NCBI RefSeq assembly: GCF_003086295.3 | Contig: NC_092055.1 | Span: forward strand, 125,031,484 to 125,095,483 | DNA: 64,000 nucleotides | DNA from: Arachis hypogaea | Taxonomy: Eukaryota; Streptophyta; Magnoliopsida; Fabales; Fabaceae | Direction: 5' to 3' | Shown: positions 34,201 to 48,509 of the stretch, piece after piece | Layout of the letters: every line of letters starts with the position of its first letter | Position numbering within the stretch: the stretch's first letter is position 1 | Program-made: the position numbers and the translations under genes | The notes under the pieces: model-generated | What the model was told of the DNA's origin: nothing | Seen by the model: only the letters and a program-made list of their open reading frames with translations | The model's database searches: none

Positions 34201-36847
34201 AGTCATCATCTCGGAAATGGTTGAGGAGTGTGAAGAAGAGTGTGAGTGAATGTATATATAGGTGTGTGCTTGACTCTTTGTAGGAGGATTTCAAGGAGGG
34301 CGGTTTGCCAAAGAACCTCTGCAGGTAGTCACCTTCTTTCTCATTATAATGAACACTAATGAATGCAGTTTTTGAAAATAAGGAAAGTTGGATGAGGAAG
34401 ATGAGCAGTTTTCAGCAACTGCAATGAATTCTTATGCACAAAATGATCTTTCAAAGTATTTTAAAATAGTATATCAAAAAAGATTTTATAAATATTTGCA
34501 AGTAAGCATGTGAAAACACAAGTCAAAAATATCTTTGAGAATTTGAATATGATTTGACCTGGTAGAAAACATAAAAGAAAATATTTTGAATTTGTGATAA
34601 AAAATATGATGAGGCCCCTTCATAGAATAGAACTTTCTTTTGGGCCTAATGGTGATCTTTAAGAAAGCATAAGGGACCACCAAAAATTCAGCTTGACCCA
34701 TATTAATAAAAAAACCACACTCAGCATTGATCAAGAAAACCTAGAGGGATTCATCATTTGTAAAGTTTTGTCTCCTATCGATTTGAGAGACAAAAACACA
34801 GAAAAATTCATCATCAAATTAGTTCAAGGATTTAGCAAAAACAATGCCCAAAGCTATAACACCCTTACCACTAGAATGTCACGCTTCTGGCTACGTTATT
34901 CTGATAGGAGGATATTACGACTACTTCTATATAACTATAATAAGTAGGATCCTTTACCTGAAAACCGTGTTGACTTATCTTTGAAAAATCAAAAATACTT
35001 TTTTCTTATAACCTGTATATTTTTTTTATACAAACATGCATACATATAAAACAAATACATCTAAACGCACTTTACATTCACAAAAATACTTTATACAAGT
35101 AACATACAAATATGTACTATATACATATATAATTACAAATTTTATATCCTTTTTACAAGACATAATGATAATGGCAAGGAAAAACAATAACTAGATACAA
35201 ATTAATTCTCAAAATAAACTACTACACGTCCAATGCTCAATAAGTTTTTCAAAGGCTTCCTCATCCATTTTCTGAAAAATATAGGGTTATAAGGGAGTGA
35301 GAATATAACCATGCGATTTTTCGTAGGAGAAGGGAATGCCCCAAACTTATTAGAAATAAATGCATCTGGCCAACGCACATATCAGGAAAGTATATCTTTA
35401 AGAAAGCTTGTGTTCTTATGTATCTTATTTTCAAAACATTTTTACTTAACTATATGCCATTGCTTTATCTCTTTCCAAAAACAAATCATGCAGTATGTAT
35501 AAATACTTTCAAATTATCTTCTCTTATATAATTTGATATCCAAGAGTTTGACGATCTTATGTGATTTCAGCAGAGTAAAGTAAATCTTTTGAATCTCTTG
35601 GTTAGGGGCCAAAACACACCTATAGGTTTTCTACCCAACAGACTACCATCACTCATTCTTATCCATCCGACACATAAACCAGAGTCTCAAGACAATACCA
35701 AGTTTAATCTGCCTCATCCTCCATCACCTCCGTGCACCAGCAAACACATATAAAGCATGTATCATATAGCACATAATCAGACCAATCACATAAACACAAC
35801 ACCACAACAAAATGCACACCCAAACAAATCAAACAAATGTAGTATGATGCATGTCTGTCCTGCTGGCCGTGAGCTCACGTGTCAGTTAAGGTGCCAGATC
35901 CAACACATCCGATAGCTAACCTGAACATTATCTCTCTGTCGTGCTTCCCTAGGAGGAACATAAAGAAGGAAATCCTTAACCTTTCACCATCTCACTAGAG
36001 GTAGTGCTATCTGGGATATAGTGTCTGCCACACTCTCGATATATAATGCCCGCCACACTCTTGCGATATAGTGCCTGCCACACTTCATAATCAGATATTG
36101 AATCGAAGAAAATCCTCAACCTTCTATCCAATTTTCCGATGTAATAAGAGAGAGAATCCTCAATCCCGCTTGTCCACCACAACAAAAGAGGAAATCCTTC
36201 ATCCTCAACTTGTCTATTGCAGCAAGAGAGAGAATCCTTCATTCTCAACTTGCCTATTCGTGAGTAAGACAAAGCCACCGTCCTCACCATGGGAAGGACA
36301 AAACCACCATCCCTACAATATTAATAACGCAAGCGGAACAAATCCATGTCCTTGCCAATCAATAATCATCATCAATCAAAACCATCATAATCAAATTTAT
36401 CATAATCCTCATCACCCAAAACCATCGTCTTAATAAAAAACATATTTCATAATCATCTTTAGTCATAATCACAAGCTTAATCCATTTCTAAGTTACCATA
36501 TATCGTAACTCCATTCATTTATTTAAATCATCAACCTCATCATTTTGTGAGGGGACTAAGCCACCGTCCTCACTGTGAGCAGGATGAACCACCATCCCTA
36601 TAATATCAATTATAATCTTATTTCTCATCATAAATATCATATCAAATCTTATCATCAATAACAATCATTCATCATCAATCATAATCTCTAACATATCACT
36701 CAACTTAATTAAAAGTTCTCATTATTCATATTAGTCTCACTTTTCATTGTAAGCCTCTAATCAAGTCCAATCTCTCATCATCAATCTCATAATCATCAAC
36801 TCAACTCTACTTCCTACTTTGCATACTTTAATATTGACCGGGTTAGG

Positions 36848-38327
36848 TGACGGAGGGAAAATACCAATAAAGATTTTTCACAAAAATAACGCGTTGCAAG
36901 TACAGCTCTAAACCAACAATTAAGCCTCAATCAAAATTTAATTTGTTTGTCACAATACAAACCCAATAAAAATAAACCAAAGTATTTAAACCTTGGGTCG
37001 TCTCTCAAGAAATTGCAGGGAAGTGATTTTTTACTATTGGTTATGAAAAGTATTTTTGTGTTTTTGAAATGAGGAACAAGAAAATATAGATTGCGAGTAA
37101 AATAAACTAATAACTAAGAAAATTCCTAGCAAAGATTGAGAATCAGAATTCCTATCCTCATTGTCATTGTCACTTGTAATGGTAATTGCAAATTACCCTC
37201 ACTTAGTTAACCTCTAACAATTGAAGGTAAGTCAAGTGGGCAATTCAACTTGAGTTCACAAGACCTAGTCGACTAGAGTTAGTGAAGCTCAAGCGAACTG
37301 GCAACTTTCAATCACCAACCAACAAGAGACTTTGACAATTTTAGCATCTCCAAATTACTCAATCTAAACTAAGAATGCAAAATTCTAAATTAAAATCCAA
37401 CCAAGCATTTTATCAAACACTTGGTAGGCACAAAATAAAAGCATAGAAAAGTAACAAGGAATATTAAATTTAAACAACGAATTGCAAGCATCAATAACAC
37501 AAACTAAAGAAAGCAACAATAATCATGGAAAACATAAATTGCATTAATATGGAAATTGATAGTAACACATGAACTTATAAACTAAGAAAACAAAATAAAG
37601 GAATCAATGGGAGAAGTAAATAACTAAAGTACTAGAACAATTAAAAGTAGAAGAGAACTAAATTAAAGCAAATAGAAATCTGAATTGGAGAGGAACTAAA
37701 GCTAAAAATCCTAAAACCTAGAGAGAGGACTCTCTAAAAAACTACATCTAAAACCTAAAATTATATGAATGAAGTGTGAATGAATTGATTCCCTCATCCA
37801 GCTCCACTCTGCAGCCTCTAAGCTTCACTTTCGGGCTTGAAACTGGGCCAAAAGCAGCCTAGAAATCGCCCCCAGCGTCTTTTGGTTAATGCAGCATGTG
37901 ACGCTTTGTCACGCGTACGCGTCGGCCACGCGTACGCCTCGCTAGTCTTCTGCGCTTGTCATGCGTACGCGTTGATGTACGATGCGCCAATGCACGCGCA
38001 CGCGTCAGCCATTCGTGCGCGTCGATCCTCGCTGCTCAGCTCCTTAGTTTCTTGTGTTCCTTCTACTTTTACTTGCCTCCTCATCATCCTCTAAGCCATT
38101 CCTGCCCTATAAAACCTGAAAATACGTAACACACAGATCACGGCATCGAATAGTAATAAGAGAGGATTAATAATTAGTAATTTAAGGCCAAAGAAACATG
38201 TATTCAATCAAAGCACAGAATTAGGAAGGAAAATGTAAAACACGCAATTTATATGCATAAGTGTGAGAATAATAGATAAAATCAACTCAATTCAGCATAA
38301 AATGTACCACAAAATAGTGGTGCATCA
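36848..38327 (-). repeat. 3' LTR of the Ty3-type element
   Basis: 1480 bp. In element orientation it begins TGATGCACCAC and ends CTCCGTCA. It matches 43683-45160 across its length. A GC-rich segment at about 37900-38035 holds several ACGCGTACGCGT-type words and differs from the other LTR by small insertions and deletions, while the rest differs by scattered base changes. Confidence 0.95.
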
Positions 38328-38341
38328 AATCTTCCAACACT
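38328..38341 (-). other. Polypurine tract of the Ty3-type element
   Basis: Directly before the 3' LTR the minus strand reads GTGTTGGAAGATT, followed by TGATGCACC at the LTR start. The purine-rich GGAAGA next to the LTR is the expected plus-strand priming site. Confidence 0.7.
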
Positions 38342-39457
38342 TAAACATTAGCATGTCTTCATGCTAAGCTCAAGAGAAACTATAAAGAGTGAAGAGGAAT
38401 GGTAAAACTTATGAGATGCAACTAAATTAAAAATGCTTTTTCCTATTTGGTTAAAAGTAAATAAATCTTTCAAGAACAAATATGAACTGGACCTCACTAA
38501 TTCAAATCATAAAATTAAGTACAAGTCAACTTGTAAGAAGGAAGCTCGTGAAAGCCGGGAACACAGAATCGAGCATCGAACCCTCACCGAAAGTGTATAC
38601 ACTCTACCCACTCAAGTGTTTAAGGTTCGATTCTCTCAATTCTCTACTAACCTTGCTTTCTAAGGCTTGCTCTTCATCTAACAATCAACAAAAATTTAAT
38701 GCATAAATATACATATCAAGAGGTCTTTTAAGGATTGTAATGGGGTTAGGGTCAAGGTAGGATTGTATTTGGTTAAGTGGGCTAAAATCTGAATCCTTAA
38801 TTAACCTAAACTCTCCACCTAACTTAAGACAATCCATGTAATCAACATACAAAATCTAACTACCCATTGACTATGTTTTGCCATATACTCATGAATCCTA
38901 AATTTGAACACAACTCATATGCATTGCTATCACCATTTACTTGGGGCATTTTGTCCCCTTTTATTATTTGCTCTTTTTCTTTCTTTTTTTTTCTCTTTTT
39001 TTTTCTTTTATATATATATATATTTTTTTTTCTTTCTTTTCTTTTGTTTTTTTCAATACATATGATTAAGGTATTGAATGCTTGAACATATGTGCTTAAC
39101 TATCTTTTCACATTTTCACAAAAGAGTCTAACATATTCAATTCCCAAACCAAATATTTCCAAACCCAATTTTTCCACATTTAAATCATGAGCATTCTCAC
39201 TAATCTAAGCTAACCAAGGATTCAAATTAAGGACATTATTGTTTTTCACTTATAGTTAATGATGTACTAAAGTAAAGAACAAATAGGGTTAAAAGGCTCA
39301 ACATTGGTTTACAAAGGATAATAAAAAGGGATAAGGCCATATGGGTATGTAAGCTATAGTGAAACAAGGGCCTCAATCATATAAGTGCATGCATACGTCA
39401 AACAATGAAAATATAGAATTAAGCAAGGCAAAGATCATAATTTTAGAGAGGACAACA

Positions 39458-40103
39458 TAGGGGTGCACAAGACCCGGTCCGGCCCGAAGACCCGGACCCG
39501 GCCCGATGACTTCGGGGCTAATTTGGCCCGACTTCGTTATGGCCCGGTCAGACCCGAGGTTTCAATAGATGGCCTCAGTTATTTATTAAATCGGGTTCAG
39601 GCCAAGCCTCGGGTCACCCGGACCCGGCCCGTTGGACCCGTATAGTTGTTTGCTACTAAATATTTTGTTCTTATTAGTTGGTATGACACTATAAATTATT
39701 ATTATTATGTTAATCTTGTGTTGGTTGTTAACTTTGTTTTAATTGTCTTTTGAACTTTGAATGTTTAATGTGTAATTGATATAATTATTATTATGAAACT
39801 TTAAATTATTATTATTAGATTCTAAATTATTATTATGTGAATGTTGCAATGTTATGGAATAATTATTTTTCAAAATTTAGAGGTTCAAAAGATGTAGAAT
39901 CTAATTTTTGGTGATATCGTGATAAAGTTTATCAAGACCTGGGCTTCACCCGGTCTAGACTCGGCTTAAGTGTGGCCCGAAAGTAACACAATTTCATTGG
40001 GTCTAGGGTCGGGTAAGGGTCTCATAAATAGACCCGGTCATTATTTAGGGTCGGGTTCGGGTCACGGCGAATCCGGCTTCACCCGGCCCCATGTGCACCC
40101 CTA
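39458..40103. mobile_element. hAT-type non-autonomous element, 646 bp
   Basis: It begins TAGGGGTGCACA and ends TGTGCACCCCTA, perfect 12-bp inverted ends of the hAT type. GGACAACA at 39450-39457 and 40104-40111 is a perfect 8-bp target duplication. Both end regions are rich in GACCCGG, CCCGGCCC and GGGTCGGGT words, and the middle is AT-rich. The short frame at 39463-39645 is only the repeat read through. It has no transposase and lies inside the Ty3-type element. Confidence 0.93.
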
Positions 40104-41751
40104 GGACAACACACACCAAAACAAGGTATTGGTTGATAAAATGCAATCAATCAAATAGGTTCAAAATCTCACTGGGTTGTGTGTTTGAGCTCTAAACCAT
40201 GTTCCAAAATAAATTTTTTCAAACAAGTTTAATAAAAGTTTTAATTCAAATTAGTGAAATGCTATAAAAAGTTTCTTGAAAAAGAAGATATTACTTCAAC
40301 CAAGTAGTGGTAAAATATGCACAAAATCTAACAAATATGCAATCAATAATGCAAATACAACAATGAACCAACATAGAAAATTAAACATTAGTATTGAGAA
40401 GAAGGTAACTAACCCATGGAAGTCGGTATCGACCTCCCCACACTTAAAGATTGCACCGTTCTTGGTGCATGCAAAGATGTGAAGTGGACGGGTTGCTATA
40501 ACTGATGCTTTTCTCCAAAGATTGTGTAGATGGGCTTGTCTGTTGTCCCATTGAGAAGCTTTTCCTTTCTCTTCTCGGTGGTTATCCTGAAAGAAGAGAA
40601 AAAGAAGAAAAGTAACCCAGAAACAAAGATAAGAAAACAAATAAAATATGGGTGGGTTAATGCCAAATAATGAGGGTCTCAACTACATGGTAGCTACAAC
40701 ATGCAAGTGAGAAAATAGTAGAAGCAAATGGCATATCGATAATGCAAAAATTACAACAATAGGGGAGAGAGGGTGGGTCATTAAAGACAGTATAAATTCA
40801 TGTCAATGCAAAAGGAATACAAGTATCATAAAAGATTGGCATTGACAGATAAATAATATCACCCAATAATATAAAATAAGTCATTAAGCATAAAAATAAT
40901 GCGAGAAAAGATGCAACAGTTGAAAAAAGAACATTTAACACCAATGAAAAAATAATAGACTTAGAAAAGAAAATAAAAACATGCACAAAGTTGAAATTCA
41001 ATGAATTTTGTATGTAAATGCAATAAGTAAATGAGAATAAAAGATAATAAGGATGAGAAGTAAAAGAAATGGGGAAGAAGAAAGTAAGAAAGGAGGAAGA
41101 AAGAAGAAGTAAGGAGAAAGAAAGAAGAAGAAAGGTTTAAATGAGGTGCGAAAGCGACGCGCGCGCGTAACTCACGCATGCGCGTGAAAACAGAAAAAGG
41201 CATTCGACGCGTGAGCATCGTCCACGCGTACGCGTGGATAAGCAAAAATTCAAATGACGCGTAAGCGTCGGTTATGCATACGCGTGATTACTGGTCGTGC
41301 CAGACGCACGGTTGCAGCACACTTCCAGCCCAAATTTATGTCCAATTACCAATTAACGCCGATTTTCATTCCATGCGTACGCGTCGTCGATGCTTACGCG
41401 TGGGTTGGCGAAATTGCAGGTGATGCGTACGCGTGGGGTGGCTTGTGCGCTAGGCACCCCTCCCGCATCATTCCAGCACACCTCTCTATTTGTTTGCACT
41501 ACAGAGCAAAATTGGCATAGACACATATGCGTCGCCCACGCGCACGCGTGGGTTGCCCTTTTTTCTTAACGCCAGAAATTATTAAAAAACTAAACCCTAA
41601 CTTAAACGAAATAAACATAACTAAAAATAAAATGTAACTCATTACTAATATAAACAAAAAGGAAAACTAGAAAGAATTTACCATGGTGGGGTGTCTCCCA
41701 CCTAGGACTTTTAGTTAAAGTCCTTAAGTTGGACATTTGGTGAGCTCTTTG

Positions 41752-43515
41752 TTATGGTAGCTTATGCTTGAACTCATCTTGAAACTTCCACCAATGCTTG
41801 GACTTCCAATAAGCTCCGACATTCCCAAGTGAATTCGCCAAGCCTTGAGAAAGTTCTTCACAAGCTTTGAGCTCCCAAAGTTGATCCTCTTGTATGCCGG
41901 GATCCCAAATCCTGTTTCTACACCCATCTTCAAGTTGATCATCATGATTCCATCTGGGTGGAAAACAATCAGAATTCTCAATGAAGTACCAAACTCTTCT
42001 TGTAGACCCAACCAAATTATCAACAGTCAAGCCCTTGCATCTAGCTCTTGTAATCTCAACCTTGATGAGTCTTGATTTACAACTCCAACCACTAAACATC
42101 CTTCTCTTACGCTTAATGCCACAAAGCCTCCTAAGTTGGCCATCCGTTTCAAGAATACCATACTCAAGTGGGACAGTAAAATGAATAGAGATAAGTTTTA
42201 CCCACTCAAATGAAGGAGTAGACGGCAACCTAGGTAGAGAAGTCTCCAACGATCTTGACAAAGCATACTCAACTCCCGTCCAACCTTTTCGAAGGACTTC
42301 CACTTCCACATCATTCTCAGACTCAATCAAAGAAGGGTCTTCATATTCAAGGAGTTCAATTGCGGATGTAGATTCATCACTAGGGAGACTTGATTCATGA
42401 TCATCATCACCAAGGGAACTTGCTTCTTGATCTATGTCATCCAATTCTTCATAGGGAATATGTCTTGAAGGTTGTGCACTACCCTCCTCAACATCAATTT
42501 CAAGCTTCTTGGAGGAATACTCTATAACTCTAGATTCCCATGGAGGTTCAGCATCTCCTAAGTCTTCAACCACTTCTTCCTCTTCAACAGGTATGGTTTC
42601 CTCCAACTGTTCCAGTACAAAATCACATTCCTCACTTTCCACCGGAGTTCCTAATATCTCCTTCATGCTACGTTCTTCTATTGATTCTCCACATGTAGCC
42701 ATGGGAGTTCCTTGAGTGTCCAAACGTTGGGAAGCTAATCGACTTACTACCTCAGTCAAGGCAGCCGTGAATTCTAGTACCTCCATTTTCATATCTTTTT
42801 ACTCTTGAAGAAGAACACCAAGAGTGTCATCCATTGGAGATTGGGGTGGATATGAGGGTTCATTGATTGGGAAGAAAGGTTCATAATAGGAAGGTGGTTC
42901 ATCTCTCTCCATCTCTTGCACTTGTTGTATAACACACTTCAGTCCTTGGTTCTCACATGGGTCGAACTTTCGACGGATGGTTGCTTGAAGTTGATCCATT
43001 GCTTCCTTGAGATGATTCTTTGACTCTTGTTCCGCTTGGCTAACATAATTAGGATCATATGGCTCTTGAATTTATGGATATGGACATGGTGTATATGGAG
43101 GTGGTGGTTCTTGGGAGTAATTGTGTTGGAATTGGAGTGGTTCTATATATGGTTCATATGGCTCATAAGGTGGTTGGTATGGTAGATAAGGGTCAGGATC
43201 ATATGAGGGTGTTTGGTGAAATGGGGCTTGTGAGTATGGTGGTTGAGGGCTATGTTGAGGAGGGGGTTCATAGGCATATGGTGGGGGTTGTTGATTGTCA
43301 CAAATAGGTCCACCATAACCATTGTCTAGGTATGCATCATAGAATGATTGTTGCTCATAGCACCTTGGAGGAGGTTGTTGCCAAGAGGGTTAATCAAATC
43401 CTTTTGGCTCCTCCCATCTTTGATTGTCCCATCCTTGATACAAGCCTTCATTGTAATCTCCAACTCCTACAACATAATTATAACCGCACTCATAGCCAAA
43501 AGGGTAAGAATTCAT
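41752..43515 (-). pseudogene. Internal ORF of the non-autonomous Ty3-type element (gag-position, acidic/proline-rich)
   Basis: The frame starts at an ATG at 43515 (MNSYPFGYECGYNY). It continues with a proline/tyrosine-rich region built of PPPY, YEPP and QPPYS-like units (about 43050-43480), then QATIRRKFDPCENQGLKC. The rest is a long acidic part, intact from 42792 to 41752 (346 codons), with E/D runs (PVEEEEVVEDLGD) and a C-terminal basic stretch (KRKRRMF). Stops near 43391, 43075 and 42800 break the first half. The acidic, unstructured composition fits the frame that non-autonomous plant retrotransposons keep in the gag position. I know of no biochemical function for it. Confidence 0.6.
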
Positions 43516-43660
43516 AGTAGCAAAAGAAAATAAAAACAAAAACTAATAAGAACTAATGAAAATAAACTCCTAAAACTAGAAACAACTAACAAAGAAATGA
43601 AAAAGAAAAATTATTCACAATATTCACAATAACCAATAATAAGGCACACATTTGCAATTC

Positions 43661-43676
43661 TCCGGCAACGGCGCCA
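43661..43676 (-). other. Primer-binding site, tRNA-Asp type
   Basis: On the plus strand TCCGGCAACGGCGCCA equals the 3' end of plant tRNA-Asp (CCCCGGCAACGGCGCCA) apart from the leading bases. On the minus strand it is therefore a PBS, six bases inside the 5' LTR at 43683. A tRNA-Asp primer is common among the Athila/Tat group of plant Ty3 elements. Confidence 0.85.
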
Positions 43677-43682
43677 AAAATT

Positions 43683-45160
43683 TGACGGAGAAAAAATGTC
43701 AGTAAAGATTTTTCACAAAAATAATGCGTTGCAAGTATAGCTCTAAACTGACAATTAAGCCCCAATCAAAATTAATTTGTTTGTCACAATACAAACCCAA
43801 TAAAAATAAATCGAAGTATTTAAACCTCGAGTCGTCTCTCAAAGAATTGCAGGGAAGTATTTTTTTACTATTGGTTATGAAAAGTATTTTTGGGTTTTTG
43901 AAATAAGGAACAAGAAAACATAGATTGTGAGTAAAATAAACTAATAACTAAGAAAAGTCCTAGCAAAGGTTGAGAATCGGAATTCCTATCCTCGTTGTCA
44001 TTGTCACTTGTAATGGTAATTGCAAATTACTCTCACTTAGTTAACCTCGAACAATTGAAGGTAAGTCAAGTTAGCAATTCAACTTGAATTCACAAGTCCT
44101 AATCAAAGACTAGAGTTAGTGAAGTTCAAGCCAACTGGCAACTTTCAATTGCCAACCAACAAGAAATTTTGACAATTCCAGCGTCTCCAAATTACTCAAT
44201 CTAAGCTAAGAATGCAAAATTCTAAATTAAAATCCAACCAAGTATTTTATCAAACACATGGTAGGCACAAAATAAAAGTATAGAAAAGTAACAAGGAATA
44301 TTAAATTTAAACAACGAATTGCAAGCATCAATAACACAAACTAAAGAAAACAACAATAATCATAGAAAACATAAATTGCATTAATATGGAAATTGATAGT
44401 AACACATGAACTCATAAACTAAGAAAACAAAATAAAGGAATCAATGGGAGACGTAAATAACTAAAGTACTAGAACAATTAAAAGTAGAAGAGAACTAAAT
44501 TAAAGCAAATAGAAATCTGAATTGGAGAGGAACTAAAGCTAAAAACCCTAAAACCTAGAGACTCTCTCTAAAAAACTACATCTAAAACCTAAAATTATAT
44601 GAATGAAGTGTGAATGAATTGATTCCCTCATCCAGCTTCACTCTGCAGCCTCTAAGCTTCACTTTCGGACTTGAAACTGGGCCAAAAGCAGCCTAGAAAT
44701 CGCCCCAGTGTCTTTTGGTTAATGCAGCACGTGACGCTTTGTCACGCGTACACGTCGCTAGTCTTCTGTGCTTGTCACGCGTACGCGTCAGTCACACGTA
44801 CGCGTCGTTGTACGATGCGACAATGCACACACACGCGTCAGCGATACGTGCGCGTCGATCCTCGCTGCTCAGCTCCTTAGTTTCTTGTGTTCCTTCCACT
44901 TTGACATGCCTCCTCTTCATCCTCTAAGCCATTCCTACCCTATAAAACCTGAAAATACTTAACACATGGATCACGGCATTGAATGGTAATAAGAGAGGAT
45001 TAATAATTAGTAATTTAAGGCCAAAGAAACATGTTTTCAATCAAAGCACATAATTAGGAAGGAAAATGTAAACTACGCAATTTATATGCATAAGTTTGAG
45101 AATAATGGATAAAATCCATTCAATTCAGCATAAAATGTACCACGAAATAGTGGTGCATCA
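43683..45160 (-). repeat. 5' LTR of the Ty3-type element
   Basis: 1478 bp, partner of 36848-38327, with the same TG..CA ends in element orientation. The TTAGG duplication follows at 45161-45165. The CGTACGCG-rich patch lies at about 44745-44860. Confidence 0.95.
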
Positions 45161-47997
45161 TTAGGTTTCGGCTGTTACTTACAGATTGCGGGTATAAGGT
45201 GTCTAACACAATGCCTTATACTCGAGGTCAAGGTTGCAAATAAACTAACTCATACACATAATCATTTATAATCAACCTCTAGCTAACTCAAACACATAAT
45301 TGATAATTAACCTCAAGCTTCTTCTCATTCAATCTCATCACCTCATTCTTTAATTATTTACTTTATGGGCTAACAAGCTAAACTTTCATGAGTTTCAAGT
45401 TCAATTTAAAGTACTCCCAATATCCTCAACTTTTATCTCATAATTCTTGAAAATTACAACTTAAGTACATATTCCGCAATTATTTCTTTTTCCTTCAACT
45501 CTATTAAATAGCTCCATTAACACGATCTCATATTCACACTTTTTAAATCCGAATCCGTTGGTTGATAAAATAATTTACCTTTTAAAAATCTTTAACTAAT
45601 TAATCAAATCTCCTTTCTAGTTTAATCACTTGTTTACTCTTTTTGTTGTCATTCAAAATCAAATAAGTTAAATCACAAATCGATTTCACAAATTAACAAA
45701 ACCATAAAAATTCAATTTTTCTTAACCAAGTTATCAAACTAACTTCGACTACATGTTGAGTTTATTTCAATTATCAATTTCTTCAAATTCATTAGAAATC
45801 TCTAAAACATAATTCTTTAATTAGAATTAATCAATTAAAACTCATTTTTGTTTAATCAAGTTTCTCAAAACTAACTTCAACTTCATTTTCAAGCTTAAAT
45901 TTTTTTCTAAAAGACTCAACAATCATGTTATTCTTAAATAATCATTTTTATTACTTTAAATTTTACTAAAGCGCCCCAAAACATAATTCTTTTTTTAATT
46001 AATCAAACTAAAATAAGTTAATTCTTCAATCCACTTTTATTACCTTTGATTTCACTAAAGCTCCGAAAACATAATTCTTTATTTTGAAGTAATCAAGTTT
46101 AACATCAAACAAGGTATCCAGTCTTTATGAAAATAGTACCGCTTTTCATTATTCTTCACATTCAATTTCATTCAAACTCTTATAAATTTTTTTGTAGAAA
46201 CCTCTGCTAAATCTCGGACTTTTCCATCCTTCAAGAGTTCCATCCAATTAAACATCTCTCAACCCTTTTCAGCTATTCAAAACATTCAATAATTTTAAAC
46301 CTTTCCTATACCAACAGAGTTCAAATATCAACCTCTTTCTCAACATATACTGATCAGATATTCAATATCAATGTATTTGTTTCTTATCTTAATTTATCTT
46401 TAAGTTGTTAAATTTTTATGATTAGGTAAGCAAGCAAGTTGTTCAAGTTCTAATCCACCCACCAAGAGGCTTCAAGCTTTATTACTAATTAATTCTTATT
46501 ATTAGAGTATTAAATCCCTTTTTAATCCATTACCAGTTTTATTCAATTACGTAAACAAATCTTAACTTATAAAAATTGAATCAATCAAACTTTAATAAAG
46601 ATAATCGAGCCATAAAATGCTCATCAACTCAAATGTACGTATTCGCTAGACTTTCCAAACATTTCAAATTTGTGAAACAAACAACCCCTACCTCAATTTG
46701 TCACAATTCAACAACACGACAATAACAGCAGCAGCCGTAATATTCACCGCAGTGGCAGCAACCTCGATGATTTTCAAGCGACCACAATGAACATAGCAAT
46801 AATAACGCTATCTGACATAATTTGGATTTAACATGGAATTGAGGTTAAACGAAACTAGAACAAATTATTGTGGCGAAAAGAGGTAAAACAAATTCGATCT
46901 CACTACAAGGGACAGCCTAAGATGCTGCAGTAGCAACTTCTGCAGCCACAAACACAGCCTGCAATAACGGTATTCGACCCTACGACATCAAATACCTTAA
47001 AATCTTTAATGAACTACAATAGAATACTAACAGCAAGGGTTCCGAAATAAGAATACATGCTGTAATTACAAGGAACAAGGGAGTAGAGCAGCAACACCTC
47101 CGATGTCGACCACCAACAACCACAGCGCCATTTTTCGGTGACCAGGCACAGCGGCGCAGTTTGAAAAGAACCAGAAGAAGCAGCAGCAAACCCCAAACAG
47201 TTCTGGTGAGCCCCAGCAATAGCAACGGTGATGACCCAGGAAAAAACCAACGGCGATGATAGCCTCAATGGTTGAGGAACGACTCGACGGTGGCATGCAT
47301 CTCAGCGATGGTGACATGAATGGCTTCCCTCCAACGATAGCGGAAGAGCGCGACGACGGACTCAACCCCACCAACGATGGTGAGGGTCCTCCACACCTGT
47401 GGTAGGCTCTGGCAGCAACGAGAACAAGGTACTCCTTTTCCTCGCATGTCACTCTCTCTTCCGGGCTTTTCTCCTCTTCGGCGATACGACGGCGACGACG
47501 ATGGCAATGACACCCACCGATGCCACCTCCCCTTTTTTCCCTCTCATTATTTTTTCTTCTTCTTTCTCGAGCTCTTCCTTTTCTCTTTTCTTTTTCTTTC
47601 TTCGTTTCTGGGTGGCGGCGGCTGTGTAAAAGGAAGGGTGAGTATCGTGTGTTAGGGTTAGGATTAGATTTGTGTGTGTGTGCAGAAATTAAGGTTAGGG
47701 TAATGAAGAAATTAGAGATTTTGGGATTAGAGTTCATAAAAGGGGTAATGGTAAAATTGAGAATTTTAATAAAATTAGAGGATAGAATAGTAATTAAAAA
47801 AAACAAAATTTAATCCAATATAATTAACTTTAAGAATACTATTTATTTATAAACTCGCTAATTAGTTTCAAATAGCTACTGTAATTTTGAAATTAGAGAT
47901 AACTAAATTAATTTTCTTTTATTCCTAAAATTAACCAAAACTTTCAATTATATATATGAGACCTAATTAACTTTTAAACTCATTCTCATGAAATTAA

Positions 47998-47998
<1 letters not shown>

Positions 47999-48057
<59 letters not shown>
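47999..48057. repeat. (TA)n tract bordering organelle DNA
   Basis: About 29 TA units. A matching (AT)n tract lies at 48451-48505. Together they frame the organelle-like segment 48058-48451 within the long LTR. Confidence 0.95.

Positions 48058-48450
<393 letters not shown>

Positions 48451-48505
<55 letters not shown>
48451..48505. repeat. (AT)n tract bordering organelle DNA
   Basis: About 26 AT units, directly following CCGCCGACTT at the edge of the organelle-like segment. Confidence 0.95.

Positions 48506-48509
<4 letters not shown>

Larger units (their letters stand above)
36848..45160 (-). mobile_element. Non-autonomous Ty3-type LTR retrotransposon, TTAGG target duplication
   Basis: Two LTRs (36848-38327 and 43683-45160) flank a 5.36-kb interior. 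TTAGG lies on both outer sides (36843-36847 and 45161-45165). The primer-binding site at 43661-43676 and the polypurine tract at 38328-38341 show minus orientation. The interior has one long, acidic, proline-rich frame (41752-43515) and no protease, reverse transcriptase or integrase, so it must depend on a partner element. A hAT-type element is nested at 39458-40103. The LTRs still match almost throughout with scattered C/T and G/A changes, so the insertion is younger than the Copia and the long LTR that hold it. Confidence 0.93.

Noticed and set aside
39463..39645. 60-codon plus-strand frame rich in RTRP
   Set aside because: It is the GACCCGG-repeat of the hAT-type element translated.
43059..43307. 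82-codon plus-strand frame rich in Met/Val/Gly
   Set aside because: Antisense of the proline/tyrosine-rich part of the Ty3-type internal frame.
47066..47806. 246-codon minus-strand frame
   Set aside because: Low-complexity Arg/Glu/Ser composition, overlapping open frames on the other strand, no domain; it lies inside a long LTR and is best explained by base composition.
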